DNA from: Enterobacter sp. Cy-643
Lineage (GTDB): Bacteria > Pseudomonadota > Gammaproteobacteria > Enterobacterales > Enterobacteriaceae
NCBI RefSeq assembly: GCF_011752815.1
Contig: NZ_VWWV01000002.1
Location: forward strand, 62,001 to 126,000
DNA: 64,000 nucleotides
Reading direction: 5' to 3'
Positions 44,634 to 58,124 of the stretch are shown here, one piece after another. Position numbers and translations under genes: made by a program. A model generated the notes under the pieces. The model had not been told where the DNA came from, ran no database searches, and worked only from the letters and a program-made list of their open reading frames with translations. Position 1 is the stretch's first letter, and each line of letters opens with the position of its first letter.

Positions 44634-45389
44634 TTAGCTGAGGCAAATCACTTTCCCGGCGCACTCGCCGTCCTTAAAATCCATAATGACCAGGGCGGCA
44701 CGATCCTCTGGCGCCTGAGCAATAAGTTCACCTTTTGCATTCCATGCGGCGCTTTTCCCGACGGGCTTCCAACCGCCTGAGGTGCCGCAGTAATTGGCCA
44801 TTAGCGTAGGCATTGCGTAATATTTGGCGTAGTTTTTAAGCACATCGGTATCTTTCTCATAGCCGCCTGCGCTCAAAACTGAATTAATATAAATCTCAGC
44901 GCCTATCTGCACCGTTTGTTCTACATGCCTCGGCTGCCCGGCGTCTGCGCATATAGCCACGCCGACGTTAAACGTGCGGGCCGTAATAACACACGCCGCT
45001 GTGCCGGATGAAAAGTAATCAGACTCTCCGGGATGAAGATACATTTTTCGATAATAAGAAATTGGCTGCCCGGCAGAAATGACACATGCGCCAATAGCCG
45101 GTTTATTATCCTGCACATACAAAGGTGCCCCCGCCACAATGGTCATATCATGGCGGTCGGCCAATGCCTGAAGCGGCTGGAGGCAGGACTCATCGGTGAG
45201 AGCCAATTTTTCGGCTAACTCAGGCTCATAACCCGTTAAAGAAAGCTCCGGAAAAATGATCAGGTTTACATCTACCGAGGCGGCCAAAGTAATCAGCAAT
45301 TCGTGACAGCGCATATTCTCTTCAATATTGCCGCGAACCGGAGCAAACTGTCCCGCGGCAATGCTTAACCTTTCCCGAATAACGTTCAT
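44634..45389 (-). CDS. Carbon-nitrogen hydrolase (nitrilase superfamily)
   Basis: A 251-residue nitrilase-fold hydrolase with the full catalytic set: Glu in FPELSLTGYEP, Lys in YYRKMYLHPGE, and Cys in VGVAICADAGQP. Likely an amidase acting on a small carboxamide; substrate unknown. The start at 45389 (MNVIRERLSIAAGQF) follows GGGGAT; the longer frame to 45500 is not family-like. Confidence 0.87.
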   Translation of the reverse strand: MNVIRERLSIAAGQFAPVRGNIEENMRCHELLITLAASVDVNLIIFPELSLTGYEPELAEKLALTDESCLQPLQALADRHDMTIVAGAPLYVQDNKPAIGACVISAGQPISYYRKMYLHPGESDYFSSGTAACVITARTFNVGVAICADAGQPRHVEQTVQIGAEIYINSVLSAGGYEKDTDVLKNYAKYYAMPTLMANYCGTSGGWKPVGKSAAWNAKGELIAQAPEDRAALVIMDFKDGECAGKVICLS

Positions 45390-45564
45390 ACTTATCCCCG
45401 CAATATTTTTACAATCATCGGCTAAAATCTTAAAACAAACACCTTGCCTCATATCCCGGCAGCCCCAATGTTCTTTTGGCGCAGGGGTGGTAATCACCAT
45501 CCAAAACCGAACAATAAAAACGGGAACCCTGAGGTTCCCGTTGTCACATCACCAGCAGAGCTGA

Positions 45565-46815
45565 TTACATGTGTTTAATGATAGCGTCGCCAAATTCTGA
45601 ACATTTCAGCAGCTTAGCGCCATCCATCAGACGCTCGAAGTCATAGGTTACGGTCTTAGCTTCGATAGCGCCTTCCATACCCTTAACGATCAGGTCTGCC
45701 GCTTCGAACCATTCCATATGACGCAGCATCATTTCTGCGGACAGAATGATGGAGCCTGGGTTTACTTTGTCCTGGCCTGCGTACTTAGGTGCGGTACCGT
45801 GGGTCGCTTCGAACAGCGCGCAGTCGTCACCGATGTTTGCGCCCGGGGCGATACCGATGCCGCCAACCTGTGCTGCCAGGGCATCAGAAATGTAGTCCCC
45901 GTTCAGGTTCATACAGGCGATCACGTCGTATTCCGCAGGACGCAGCAGGATCTGCTGCAGGAACGCATCGGCGATCACGTCTTTAACAACGATCTCTTTG
46001 CCGGTGTTCGGGTTCTTGATTTTCACCCACGGGCCGCCGTCGATCAGCTCGCCGCCGAACTCTTCGCGAGCCAGCTGGTAGCCCCAGTCTTTGAACGCGC
46101 CTTCGGTGAACTTCATAATGTTGCCTTTGTGCACCAGGGTCACGGAATCACGGTCGTTGGTGATCGCGTATTCGATGGCCGCACGTACCAGGCGTTTGGT
46201 GCCTTCTTCAGAGCAAGGCTTGATGCCGATCCCGCAGTGCTCAGGGAAGCGAATTTTCTTCACGCCCATTTCGTCACGCAGGAACTTGATAACCTTGTCC
46301 GCTTCGGCGCTGTCCGCTTTCCACTCGATGCCCGCATAGATATCTTCGGAGTTCTCACGGAAGATAACCATGTCGGTCAGTTCAGGCTGTTTAACCGGGC
46401 TTGGGGTACCCTGGTAGTAACGTACCGGGCGCAGGCAAACGTACAGGTCCAGCTGCTGACGCAGGGCAACGTTCAGGGAGCGAATACCGCCGCCGACTGG
46501 GGTAGTCAGTGGGCCTTTGATGGCCACGCGATAGTCGCGAATCAGGTCCAGAGTTTCTTCTGGCAGCCAGACGTCCTGGCCATAAACTTGGGTAGATTTT
46601 TCGCCGGTGTAGATTTCCATCCAGGAAATTTTCCGCTCGCCGTTGTAGGCTTTTGCCACGGCAGCATCCACCACTTTAATCATGGCAGGAGTTACGTCCA
46701 CACCGATACCGTCCCCTTCAATGAACGGGATCACCGGGTTGTGAGGAACGTTGATTTTGCCATTTTGCAGGGTGATCTTTTTACCTTCCGCCGGAACGAC
46801 TACTTTGCTTTCCAT
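45565..46815 (-). CDS. icd: Isocitrate dehydrogenase (NADP)
   Basis: A 416-residue TCA-cycle enzyme, same length as E. coli Icd, converting isocitrate to 2-oxoglutarate. The active-site serine that AceK phosphorylates is in [27 protein letters not shown] and [13 protein letters not shown] are diagnostic. The 3' end of icd is a known attachment site for lambdoid elements, but no integrase or att duplication is seen here. Divergent from rluE. Confidence 0.98.
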   Translation of the reverse strand: MESKVVVPAEGKKITLQNGKINVPHNPVIPFIEGDGIGVDVTPAMIKVVDAAVAKAYNGERKISWMEIYTGEKSTQVYGQDVWLPEETLDLIRDYRVAIKGPLTTPVGGGIRSLNVALRQQLDLYVCLRPVRYYQGTPSPVKQPELTDMVIFRENSEDIYAGIEWKADSAEADKVIKFLRDEMGVKKIRFPEHCGIGIKPCSEEGTKRLVRAAIEYAITNDRDSVTLVHKGNIMKFTEGAFKDWGYQLAREEFGGELIDGGPWVKIKNPNTGKEIVVKDVIADAFLQQILLRPAEYDVIACMNLNGDYISDALAAQVGGIGIAPGANIGDDCALFEATHGTAPKYAGQDKVNPGSIILSAEMMLRHMEWFEAADLIVKGMEGAIEAKTVTYDFERLMDGAKLLKCSEFGDAIIKHM

Positions 46816-46952
46816 TCACCTCTCCTTCGAGCGCTTCTGGTTTTTTGTTAATGATTTGTAATTTGCGGGCTCATACTACTGCAATATCGGGCTCGCGCCA
46901 ATCACTCATGTTTTCCGTTATAATGCGTCAATCCACCCGCGCTGAAAACACT

Positions 46953-47588
46953 ATGAACAAAACTTCTTTTAGGAATCACCAAGTTAAACGATTCAGCAAT
47001 CCACAAGTCGCCAGGCGCAAGAAACCTGACGGTCCAAAGAAGCTGGTTATCTTCAATAAGCCCTACGATGTGCTGCCGCAGTTCACCGACGAAGCCGGGC
47101 GCAGCACACTAAAGGATTACATTCCTTTACAAGGCATCTATGCCGCGGGGCGATTAGATCGCGACAGCGAAGGGCTGCTGGTGCTCACCAACGACGGAGC
47201 ATTGCAGGCGAAACTGACCCAGCCGGGCAAACGCACCGGCAAAATCTATTACGTGCAGGTGGAAGGCGAGCCAACGGAGGAAGCCCTGAATGCCCTGCGC
47301 AACGGCGTCGAGCTGAACGACGGCCCCACGCTGCCGGCAGGCGCCGAGCTGGTCGCCGAGCCAGAGTGGCTGTGGCCGCGCAACCCGCCGATTCGCGAAC
47401 GCAAGGCGATCCCCACCAGCTGGCTGAAGATCACGCTTTATGAAGGCCGTAACCGCCAGGTTCGCCGTATGACGGCGCACGTGGGCTACCCTACCCTACG
47501 CCTGATTCGCTATGCCATGGGCGACTACACGCTGGAAGGCCTGGCCAACGGCGAGTGGCGCGAAGTCCCCCCGGAGCAACTGAAATGA
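46953..47588 (+). CDS. rluE: RluE, 23S rRNA pseudouridine(2457) synthase
   Basis: A 211-residue RsuA-type pseudouridine synthase. The catalytic aspartate lies in [15 protein letters not shown], with [10 protein letters not shown] and [10 protein letters not shown] downstream. The ATG at 46953 ([14 protein letters not shown]) is used; upstream in-frame starts at 46923 and 46845 are possible. Divergent from icd as in E. coli. Confidence 0.93.
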   Translation: MNKTSFRNHQVKRFSNPQVARRKKPDGPKKLVIFNKPYDVLPQFTDEAGRSTLKDYIPLQGIYAAGRLDRDSEGLLVLTNDGALQAKLTQPGKRTGKIYYVQVEGEPTEEALNALRNGVELNDGPTLPAGAELVAEPEWLWPRNPPIRERKAIPTSWLKITLYEGRNRQVRRMTAHVGYPTLRLIRYAMGDYTLEGLANGEWREVPPEQLK

Positions 47589-47914
47589 AAAAGATACTGC
47601 TGCTGAGCTTACTGCTCGGCTCCACGGCCGCAGGCGCGGCAAGCTTTGACTGCGCCAAAGCCAATGCGCCAGATGAAAAAGCGATTTGTGCCCACCGGGC
47701 GCTGAATGATAAAGACGTCGAAATGGCCACCAAATATCAGTTCTTAAAAGGGCTGTTTGCCATGGGTGGCCAGGGTGCCATGCAGGATCAGCAGCAAGCC
47801 TGGCTCAAAGAGCGCCAGAGCTGCGGGTCTAACGTCGCCTGCCTGACCACGCAGTACAACAAACGCATCAGCGCGCTGGATGCCATTTACGCCAAAATCG
47901 ACAAACCGCTTTAA
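47585..47914 (+). CDS. LprI-like (DUF1311) periplasmic protein
   Basis: A 109-residue secreted protein with signal peptide [19 protein letters not shown] and the LprI/DUF1311 pattern of paired cysteines ([20 protein letters not shown], then [11 protein letters not shown]). Family members include lysozyme inhibitors. Its start overlaps the rluE stop (ATGA) and nudJ follows by 13 bases, so it is inserted into what is a direct rluE-nudJ junction in E. coli. Confidence 0.85.
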   Translation: MKKILLLSLLLGSTAAGAASFDCAKANAPDEKAICAHRALNDKDVEMATKYQFLKGLFAMGGQGAMQDQQQAWLKERQSCGSNVACLTTQYNKRISALDAIYAKIDKPL

Positions 47915-47927
47915 CCCAGGAGAAGCG

Positions 47928-49552
<1,625 letters not shown>

Positions 49553-49574
49553 TTACACACAAGGACGCAGCCTG

Positions 49575-51591
<2,017 letters not shown>

Positions 51592-51599
51592 TGAAAACG

Positions 51600-51623
51600 G
51601 CCCTCTTCGGAGGGCTTTTTTTT
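51600..51623 (+). terminator. Rho-independent terminator of purB
   Basis: GCCCTC-TTCG-GAGGGC then T8, nine bases after the purB stop. Confidence 0.95.
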
Positions 51624-51635
51624 GCCTGCAGTTTG

Positions 51636-51745
51636 CCCCCTCACCCCGGCCCTCTCCCCAGAGGAGCGAGGGGGAAAACACGTAACAAGGTATATTTTTT
51701 CATCCCCTCTCCCTCTGGGAGAGGGTTAGGGTGAGGGTCTCCCGC
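51636..51745. repeat. Palindromic CCCTCACCC/GGGTGAGGG repeat unit
   Basis: CCCTCACCCCGGCCCTCTCCCC on the left faces GGGAGAGGGTTAGGGTGAGGG on the right, with about 60 bases between. Related in sequence to the units at 20895-21090. REP-like intergenic repeat between purB and phoP. Confidence 0.75.
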
Positions 51746-51787
51746 CGAATGGGATTGTTGACCCAGCGTTAATCTCCATAAGGGCAT

Positions 51788-51804
51788 TGTTTATACGAGG
51801 TTTA
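51788..51804 (+). promoter_or_regulatory. PhoP box upstream of phoP
   Basis: TGTTTA-N5-GGTTTA matches the PhoP direct-repeat consensus (T/G)GTTTA-N5-(T/G)GTTTA. It lies 62 bases before the phoP start with an AT-rich -10 candidate about 12 bases downstream, the arrangement expected for phoP autoregulation. Confidence 0.88.
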
Positions 51805-51865
51805 TTTCCTGTCATTAATAATTAGCGCTAAACTATCAATACTATGAATGGATTGAGGAAATACA

Positions 51866-52537
51866 ATGCGCGTACTGGTCGTGGAAGATAATGCCCTGCT
51901 GCGTCATCACCTTAAGGTACAGCTGCGTGAAGCAGGCCACCAGGTGGATGCGGCCGAGGATGCCAAAGAGGCAGACTATTTCCTGAATGAACATACCCCG
52001 GATATCGCGATTGTTGACTTAGGCCTGCCGGATGAAGACGGTATGAGCCTGATCCGCCGCTGGCGCAGCCACGACGTGACCATTCCCATTCTGGTGCTAA
52101 CCGCCCGGGAAGGCTGGCAGGACAAAGTTGAAGTTCTGGGCGCCGGGGCCGATGACTACGTCACCAAACCTTTCCATCTGGAAGAGGTTGTTGCCCGCAT
52201 GCAGGCGCTGATGCGCCGTAATAGCGGCCTGGCCTCGCAGGTGATTTCCCTGCCGCCGTTCCAGGTCGATTTGTCCCGCCGTGAGCTGTCGATTAACGAC
52301 AACCTGATCAAGCTCACCGCGTTTGAATACACCATCATGGAAACCATCATCCGCAACGCCGGAAAAGTGGTGAGCAAAGATTCGCTGATGCTGCAGCTCT
52401 ACCCGGACGCCGAGCTGCGAGAGAGCCACACTATTGACGTGCTGATGGGCCGTTTACGTAAAAAAATTCAGGCCGAATACCCGCAGGAAGTGATCACCAC
52501 CGTGCGCGGGCAGGGCTACAGGTTCGATCTCCACTAA
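51866..52537 (+). CDS. phoP: PhoP, response regulator
   Basis: A 223-residue OmpR-type regulator. The phospho-acceptor aspartate is in [14 protein letters not shown] (about residue 51), with the conserved lysine in DDYVTKPFH. The C-terminal winged helix ends [13 protein letters not shown]. Controls magnesium, acid and antimicrobial-peptide responses. Its stop directly abuts the phoQ start. Confidence 0.98.
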   Translation: MRVLVVEDNALLRHHLKVQLREAGHQVDAAEDAKEADYFLNEHTPDIAIVDLGLPDEDGMSLIRRWRSHDVTIPILVLTAREGWQDKVEVLGAGADDYVTKPFHLEEVVARMQALMRRNSGLASQVISLPPFQVDLSRRELSINDNLIKLTAFEYTIMETIIRNAGKVVSKDSLMLQLYPDAELRESHTIDVLMGRLRKKIQAEYPQEVITTVRGQGYRFDLH

Positions 52538-54007
52538 ATGCTGAACATCTTTCGACATATTCTGCCGCTTTCGCTGCGGGTTCGCTTCTTACTGGCCACC
52601 GCCGCCGTTGTGATGGTGCTGTCCCTGGCCTATGGCCTGGTGGCGCTGGTTGGCTACAGCGTCAGCTTCGATAAAACCACCTTCCGCCTGCTGCGCGGGG
52701 AAAGTAACCTGTTCTATACGCTCTCCAGCTGGAAGGACGGCAAGCTGCAGGTTGACTTGCCCGACAACATCAGCATCCAAAGCCCGACCATGGCGCTGAT
52801 TTATGACGAGCACGGCAAACTGCTGTGGATGCAGCGTAACGTCCCGGATGTGGTGCAACAGATCCAGAAAGAGTGGCTGACCGGCAACGGCTTCCACGAG
52901 CTGGAGGCCGACTACGCCACCAGCACCGCCCTGCTGGATAACGACAAAGACCGCCTCGCCCAGCTGAAAGACATGCACGATGACGAGAGCGACGACGGCT
53001 ATGAAATGACCCACTCAGTGGCGGTCAACCTCTACCCGGCCACCGCGCGGATGCCTGCCCTGACCGTGGTGGTGGTGGACACCATTCCTATCGAGCTAAA
53101 ACGCTCTTACATGGTGTGGAGCTGGTTTATTTACGTCCTGCTGGCCAACCTGCTGCTGGTGGTGCCGCTGCTGTGGCTGGCCGCCTGGTGGAGCCTGCGC
53201 CCAATTCAGGAACTGGCGCAGGAAGTGCGCGAGCTGGAAAAACACGACCGCGACAGCCTGAACCCGGAAACAACCCGCGAGCTGACAAGCCTTGTACGTA
53301 ACCTTAACCAGCTGCTGCGCACCGAACGCGATCGCCACGACAAGTACCGCACCACGCTGACGGACTTAACGCACAGCCTGAAAACCCCGCTCGCCGTGCT
53401 GCAGTCGACCCTGCGGTCGTTGCGAACCGACAAGATGAACGTCGAGCAGGCCGAACCGGTGATGCTGGAGCAGATCAGCCGCATCTCGCAGCAGATCGGC
53501 TACTACCTGCATCGCGCCAGCATGCGCGGCAACAGCGCCCTGCTCAGCCGGGAGCTGCATTCCGTTGCGCCGCTGCTGGACAACCTGTGCTCGGCGCTGA
53601 ACAAGGTTTACCAGCGCAAAGGGGTGAACATCACGCTGGACGTTTCGCCGGAGATTACCTTTATCGGCGAGCAAAATGACTTTATGGAAGTGATGGGCAA
53701 CCTGCTGGATAACGCCTGTAAATACTGCCTCGAGTTTGTGGAAGTGACCGCCCGCCAGACCGACGACGCGCTGCACCTGATCGTGGAAGACGACGGCCCC
53801 GGCATTCCGGAAAGCAAACGCGCCATGGTCTTCGATCGCGGCCAGCGGGCCGATACGCTGCGCCCGGGCCAGGGCGTCGGGCTGTCGGTTGCCCGCGAAA
53901 TTGTCGAGCAGTACAACGGCGAGATCCAGACCAGCGCCAGCATTCTGGGCGGCGCGCGCATGGAGGTGATTTTTGCCCGCCAGCAGCCGGAACAGAATGA
54001 AGGGTGA
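52538..54007 (+). CDS. phoQ: PhoQ, sensor histidine kinase
   Basis: A 489-residue inner-membrane kinase (E. coli 486). TM1 at about 17-39, TM2 at about 193-215, the periplasmic PAS-like sensor between them with an acidic cluster ([10 protein letters not shown]) near residue 150 that binds divalent cations. The phospho-acceptor histidine lies in [14 protein letters not shown] and G boxes are NLLDNACKY and DDGPGIP. No gap from phoP. Confidence 0.97.
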   Translation: MLNIFRHILPLSLRVRFLLATAAVVMVLSLAYGLVALVGYSVSFDKTTFRLLRGESNLFYTLSSWKDGKLQVDLPDNISIQSPTMALIYDEHGKLLWMQRNVPDVVQQIQKEWLTGNGFHELEADYATSTALLDNDKDRLAQLKDMHDDESDDGYEMTHSVAVNLYPATARMPALTVVVVDTIPIELKRSYMVWSWFIYVLLANLLLVVPLLWLAAWWSLRPIQELAQEVRELEKHDRDSLNPETTRELTSLVRNLNQLLRTERDRHDKYRTTLTDLTHSLKTPLAVLQSTLRSLRTDKMNVEQAEPVMLEQISRISQQIGYYLHRASMRGNSALLSRELHSVAPLLDNLCSALNKVYQRKGVNITLDVSPEITFIGEQNDFMEVMGNLLDNACKYCLEFVEVTARQTDDALHLIVEDDGPGIPESKRAMVFDRGQRADTLRPGQGVGLSVAREIVEQYNGEIQTSASILGGARMEVIFARQQPEQNEG

Positions 54008-54038
54008 AAGAGTCCCGTAACCCGACTCATCATTATTG

Positions 54039-54164
54039 ATATCCAAAATAATTCGAGTTACAGGCAGGCGGCAACGCAGGGGATACCCGGGAGCTTACTT
54101 CGGTAAGTGACCGGAGTGAGCGAGGAAGCCAACGCACATGTAACTTGAAGTATGAAGGGTATAT
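54039..54164. repeat. ERIC (intergenic repeat unit) element
   Basis: A 126-base imperfect palindrome beginning ATATCC and ending GGGTATAT. Its centre carries GGGAGCTTAC and GTAAGTGACCGGAGTGAGCG, close to the ERIC core. It fills the phoQ-roxA intergenic space and would be transcribed as the roxA leader, ending 40 bases before the roxA ATG. Confidence 0.92.
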
Positions 54165-54204
54165 AATCTGTGACAGGCTCCTCCATTCGCAGGAAGACAA
54201 TAAT

Positions 54205-55326
54205 ATGGATTATCACCTGGATTTAAACTGGCCGGACTTTATCGAACGCTACTGGCAAAAACGCCCTGTGGTGCTGAAGCGCGGCTTTAAAAACTTCATC
54301 GACCCTATTTCACCGGATGAGCTGGCTGGACTTGCCATGGAAAGCGAGGTGGACAGCCGCCTCGTGAGCCACCAGGGCGGTAAATGGCAGGTCAGCCACG
54401 GTCCGTTCCAGAGCTACGATCACCTCGGCGAAAACAACTGGTCGCTGCTGGTGCAGGCCGTGAACAACTGGCATGAACCTTCCAGCGCCCTGATGCGTCC
54501 CTTCCGCGCCCTGCCCGACTGGCGCATTGACGACCTGATGATCTCCTTCTCTGTGCCAGGCGGCGGCGTTGGCCCGCACCTGGATCAGTACGACGTGTTT
54601 ATTATTCAGGGCGTTGGCCGCCGCCGCTGGCGTGTGGGCGAAAAAGTCGCCATGAAACAGCACTGTCCACACCCGGACCTGCTTCAGGTTGAGCCGTTTG
54701 ACGCCATCATTGACGAAGAGATGGAGCCGGGCGACATTCTGTATATTCCGCCGGGCTTCCCGCACGAAGGCTACTCGCTGGAAAACGCCCTGAACTATTC
54801 CGTCGGCTTCCGCGCCCCAAGCGGCCGCGAGCTGATCAGCGGCTTTGCCGACTACGTGCTGCAGCGCGAGCTGGGCGGGTTACGTTACACCGACCCGGAC
54901 GTACCTGAGCGCCAGCACCCGGCGGATATTCTGCCGCAGGAAATCGACAAGCTGCGCGAGATGATGCTGGACATCGTTAACCAGCCGGAGACCTTCCACA
55001 GCTGGTTTGGCGAGTTTATTACCCAGTCCCGCCACGAACTGGACGTTGCCCCGCCGGAGCCGCCTTATCAGCCGGATGAGATCTACGATGCGCTGCAACA
55101 GGGCGACAATCTGGTGCGCCTGGGCGGCCTGCGCGTGCTGCGCGTGGCCGGTGAGGTGTACGTGAACGGCGAGAAGCTCGACAGCCCGCACCGCCCGGCG
55201 GTGGAAGCGCTGGCCAGCCATATCAAGCTGGACGCGGAGAAGTTTGGCGATGCGCTGGAAGATCCTTCCTTCCTCGCGACCTTAGCCGCGCTGGTGAACA
55301 GCGGCTACTGGTTCTTCGAAGACTAA
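54205..55326 (+). CDS. roxA: RoxA (YcfD), ribosomal protein uL16 arginine hydroxylase
   Basis: A 373-residue 2-oxoglutarate/Fe(II) oxygenase of the JmjC-like group that hydroxylates uL16 Arg81 in E. coli. Iron ligands are in VGPHLDQYDVF (HxD) and PPGFPHEGYS (distal His). The ATG at 54205 (MDYHLDLNWPDFIERYW) matches the family; the open frame upstream runs into the ERIC element. Confidence 0.96.
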   Translation: MDYHLDLNWPDFIERYWQKRPVVLKRGFKNFIDPISPDELAGLAMESEVDSRLVSHQGGKWQVSHGPFQSYDHLGENNWSLLVQAVNNWHEPSSALMRPFRALPDWRIDDLMISFSVPGGGVGPHLDQYDVFIIQGVGRRRWRVGEKVAMKQHCPHPDLLQVEPFDAIIDEEMEPGDILYIPPGFPHEGYSLENALNYSVGFRAPSGRELISGFADYVLQRELGGLRYTDPDVPERQHPADILPQEIDKLREMMLDIVNQPETFHSWFGEFITQSRHELDVAPPEPPYQPDEIYDALQQGDNLVRLGGLRVLRVAGEVYVNGEKLDSPHRPAVEALASHIKLDAEKFGDALEDPSFLATLAALVNSGYWFFED

Positions 55327-55338
55327 AGCCCTGCCCTG

Positions 55339-55364
55339 CCTTCGCCGTTTTATCGCGGCGAAGG
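55339..55364. terminator. Hairpin between convergent roxA and ABC transporter genes
   Basis: CCTTCGCCG (55339-55347) pairs with CGGCGAAGG (55356-55364). The sequence GCCCTGCC-TGCCTTCGCCG is closely similar to a hairpin at 63804-63839, so this is also a dispersed palindrome. T-runs are weak. Confidence 0.65.
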
Positions 55365-55392
55365 TGGGATATTCCTGCCAACGGCGTCATTG

Positions 55393-56421
55393 TCACGCCG
55401 CATCCAGCCGCCAGCCCTGTAACAGCTGCACGTTCACGCTCTGCCGCACCGCCAGCGGCGCTGAATGAAACGCGCTCAGCGCCTGCCCGTCCTGCAAACG
55501 CAGCTCCAGCAGATAGCGTTCCCCCTGATAAATGCAGCTTTCGACGCTGGCAACCGGCCCGCTGCCTGCGATCTGCACATGCTCCGGACGCACCAGAACC
55601 GGCACGGTTTTATCGCGCCCCGGCTGATCCAGTCCGCCGTGCAAGGCGGCGAGATCCAGACTTTGTAAACCTGGCGAAACGGCGAGGGAAAGCACGCTGC
55701 CCTGGCCGATAAATCCCGCCACCCAGCTATTCTGCGGCTGCTGATACAGCTGCTGCGGCGTGCCCCACTGCATCAGTTCGCCCTGATGCATCACCGCGAT
55801 ATGGCTGGCGAGCGCCATCGCCTCCGCCTGGTCGTGCGTGACGTAGACAAACGTCGCCCCCGTGCGACGGTGAAACTCGCGAAAAGTCTGCTCCATGGTG
55901 GCGCGAAGATGGCGGTCGAGGTTCGCCAGCGGTTCATCGAGCAGAACCACGCGCGGCTCTGAGACCAGGCAACGAGCCAGCGCCACCCGCTGCCGCTGCC
56001 CGCCGCTGAGTTCCTGGGGCGAGCGCCCGAAATAGGCCCCAAGCTCCACGACCTCCAGCGCCTCCATCACTCTTTTCTGCCGCGCCGCACCGTTTACCTG
56101 ACGCAGCTTCAGCGGGTAACCGACGTTTTCGCCCACGGTCATGTGCGGCCACAGGGCGTAAGACTGAAACACCATGCCCATGTCGCGCTGTTCCGGCGGA
56201 ACGTGGGTGCCGCTGCCGGCCAGCAGCTTATCGCCCAGCCACAGACGCCCCCCGCTCAGCGATTCCAGTCCGGCCACAATCCGCAGCGTGGTGGTTTTGC
56301 CGCAGCCGCTCGGCCCCAGCAGAGCGGTAAACGCCCCGGACGGGATCGTCAGGCTGAGATCCTTCACCACGGCCTGTTCGCCAAAAAATTTGCTAAGTTT
56401 GTCCAGCCTCAGCTCTGCCAT
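55393..56421 (-). CDS. Iron(III)-type ABC transporter ATP-binding protein
   Basis: A 342-residue ATPase of the FbpC/PotA type. Walker A LLGPSGCGKTTTLR, signature LSGGQRQRVALARC, Walker B VVLLDEPLANLD and YVTHDQ are intact. A C-terminal TOBE-like domain (VLVRPEHVQIAG) follows. Overlaps the permease gene by 13 bases. The substrate is probably ferric iron or phosphonate-like, judged from family. Confidence 0.9.
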   Translation of the reverse strand: MAELRLDKLSKFFGEQAVVKDLSLTIPSGAFTALLGPSGCGKTTTLRIVAGLESLSGGRLWLGDKLLAGSGTHVPPEQRDMGMVFQSYALWPHMTVGENVGYPLKLRQVNGAARQKRVMEALEVVELGAYFGRSPQELSGGQRQRVALARCLVSEPRVVLLDEPLANLDRHLRATMEQTFREFHRRTGATFVYVTHDQAEAMALASHIAVMHQGELMQWGTPQQLYQQPQNSWVAGFIGQGSVLSLAVSPGLQSLDLAALHGGLDQPGRDKTVPVLVRPEHVQIAGSGPVASVESCIYQGERYLLELRLQDGQALSAFHSAPLAVRQSVNVQLLQGWRLDAA

Positions 56422-58121
56422 GGAATGACTCCTTTCGGTAAATAGCGGCCCAGCGCGCCGAGCAACAGCATCCCCACGGCGACCAGCCCCACCACCAGCA
56501 CGGAAATCGCCGAGGCCATCACTTTGTCGCCGCTTTCGTCGAGGTTAAACACCACCACGCCGAGAGTTTCTTTTCCCGCACTCCAGAGCAGCGCAGAGAC
56601 GGTCAGTTCGTTCACCGCAGTGAGAAACACCAGCAGCGCCCCGGCAAAAGCCGCCGGGGCCAGCAGCGGCAGCACGATGTGGCGTAAGCGTTGGGAGGCG
56701 TCGGCTCCCGCCAGGCTTGCGGCCTCTTCCATGGCCGGATCCAGCTGCAGCATGCTGGTGTGAACCGGCTTCAGGCAGACGGTAAGAAAGCGGGCCAGGT
56801 AGGCGAAGAAGATAATCGTCAGCGTACCGCTGAGACTGACGTTCAGCAGCGGCAGCGGGCGCGCAAACAGCAGAATGCAGGCGATGGCCAGCACCACGCC
56901 GGGCAGCGTGTAGGGAATGTCGATCAGGCTATGCAGCCAGCGCAAAGGCCGACTGGGGCGACGCACCAGCAGCCAGGCCAGCGGCAGGCTCAGCGCCATC
57001 AGCAGCGCGGCGGCACTGACGGAGAGCAGCAGGCTGTTGCTCAGCGCCCGCCAGGTGGCGCTTTGCTCATCAAAAATGCCAGTCCAGGCGGCAAACGTCA
57101 GCGTGTCGCCGTTGAGCGGCACGCCCAGGGTTGGCACCAGCGAGGTGGCGATCAGCGCCAGCAGCGGGGCCAGCAGCACCCCGGCCAGCACGAGCGCGAG
57201 CAGGATCTCCACCGCCAGCCGCCCTTTCCCGGCCGCAATACTTGCCGCCCGCCCGGCCATGCCGATCAGCGGCAAAGCGTAACGCCGCTGCATAATGCCC
57301 TGCAGCGTGACAATGGCGATGGCCAGCACGCCCATTAGCACCGAGAGCGAGGCCACCTCGTTCAGCATCGACGGGCCAAAGCTGGAGAGCGTCTGGTAGA
57401 TGTACACGGGCAACACAAAATAAGAGATGGGGATGCCGAGCATCGCCGGGATGCCGAAGTTGCCGAGGGCGGACACAAAGGCCAGCGCCGCCCCGGCCCA
57501 CAGCGCGGGTCGGCACAGCGGCAGAATAATGTCGATGAAAACGCGCCCAGAAGAAGCGCCGTTCAGCCTCGCTGCCTCAATCTGTTCCTGCGGCAAACTC
57601 TGCAGTTGCGTGCGCAGGGTCAGGAACACCAGCGGCGCGTGCTGGATGCCGAGCAGGAAAGCGATCCCCTCCGCGGAATAAAGCGGATTGGGGCTGCCAA
57701 ACCCCGGCGCCAGGCCGAGGCTGTTGAGCAGCACGCTGCCGGGGCCGAACAGCTGCAGCCAGCTCAGGGCCGTGACCTGCGGCGGGATCATCATCGGCAG
57801 CATAAAGAGAAACGCCCACGCCTGGCGACCCCGGATGTTCATCAGGCCGAGGCAAAAGGCAAACAGGCTGCCCAGCAGGAGAGAAAGCAGCGCCCCCAGG
57901 CCGCTGGTATATACACTGTTCCATAGCGCGCTCCAGGTGTTTGGGTTGCTAAGCACGCGGCCCAGGCTGCTTTGGCCGCCCAGCCGCCAGTCCAGCAGCG
58001 CGGAGACCAGCAGCTGCAGGCTGGGGAGCAGGCTTAAGAGCGCAATAACGACGACAAGCAGGCGCAGCAGCCCTTTCATCAGGCTGCCGTCGTCGGGGCG
58101 GGACAATGCCGGGCTGAGCAT
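56409..58121 (-). CDS. Iron(III)-type ABC transporter permease (fused two-domain)
   Basis: A 570-residue FbpB-type permease with two permease domains in one chain and about twelve hydrophobic helices. Two EAA-like loops are seen (IEAARLNGASSGRVFIDIIL in the first half and MEEAASLAGADASQRLRHIV in the second). The ATG at 58121 is three bases after the binding-protein stop; an internal ATG at 58079 is the alternative start. No strong ribosome site precedes either. Confidence 0.88.
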   Translation of the reverse strand: MLSPALSRPDDGSLMKGLLRLLVVVIALLSLLPSLQLLVSALLDWRLGGQSSLGRVLSNPNTWSALWNSVYTSGLGALLSLLLGSLFAFCLGLMNIRGRQAWAFLFMLPMMIPPQVTALSWLQLFGPGSVLLNSLGLAPGFGSPNPLYSAEGIAFLLGIQHAPLVFLTLRTQLQSLPQEQIEAARLNGASSGRVFIDIILPLCRPALWAGAALAFVSALGNFGIPAMLGIPISYFVLPVYIYQTLSSFGPSMLNEVASLSVLMGVLAIAIVTLQGIMQRRYALPLIGMAGRAASIAAGKGRLAVEILLALVLAGVLLAPLLALIATSLVPTLGVPLNGDTLTFAAWTGIFDEQSATWRALSNSLLLSVSAAALLMALSLPLAWLLVRRPSRPLRWLHSLIDIPYTLPGVVLAIACILLFARPLPLLNVSLSGTLTIIFFAYLARFLTVCLKPVHTSMLQLDPAMEEAASLAGADASQRLRHIVLPLLAPAAFAGALLVFLTAVNELTVSALLWSAGKETLGVVVFNLDESGDKVMASAISVLVVGLVAVGMLLLGALGRYLPKGVIPWQS

Positions 58122-58124
58122 CAA

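Noticed and set aside
45565-45640. icd 3' end as a prophage attachment site
   Set aside because: Known integration site in E. coli, but no integrase, no duplicated icd end and no phage genes are seen on either side.
45718-46851. 377-codon open frame antisense to icd
   Set aside because: Shadow frame; icd is certain and this translation has no domain.
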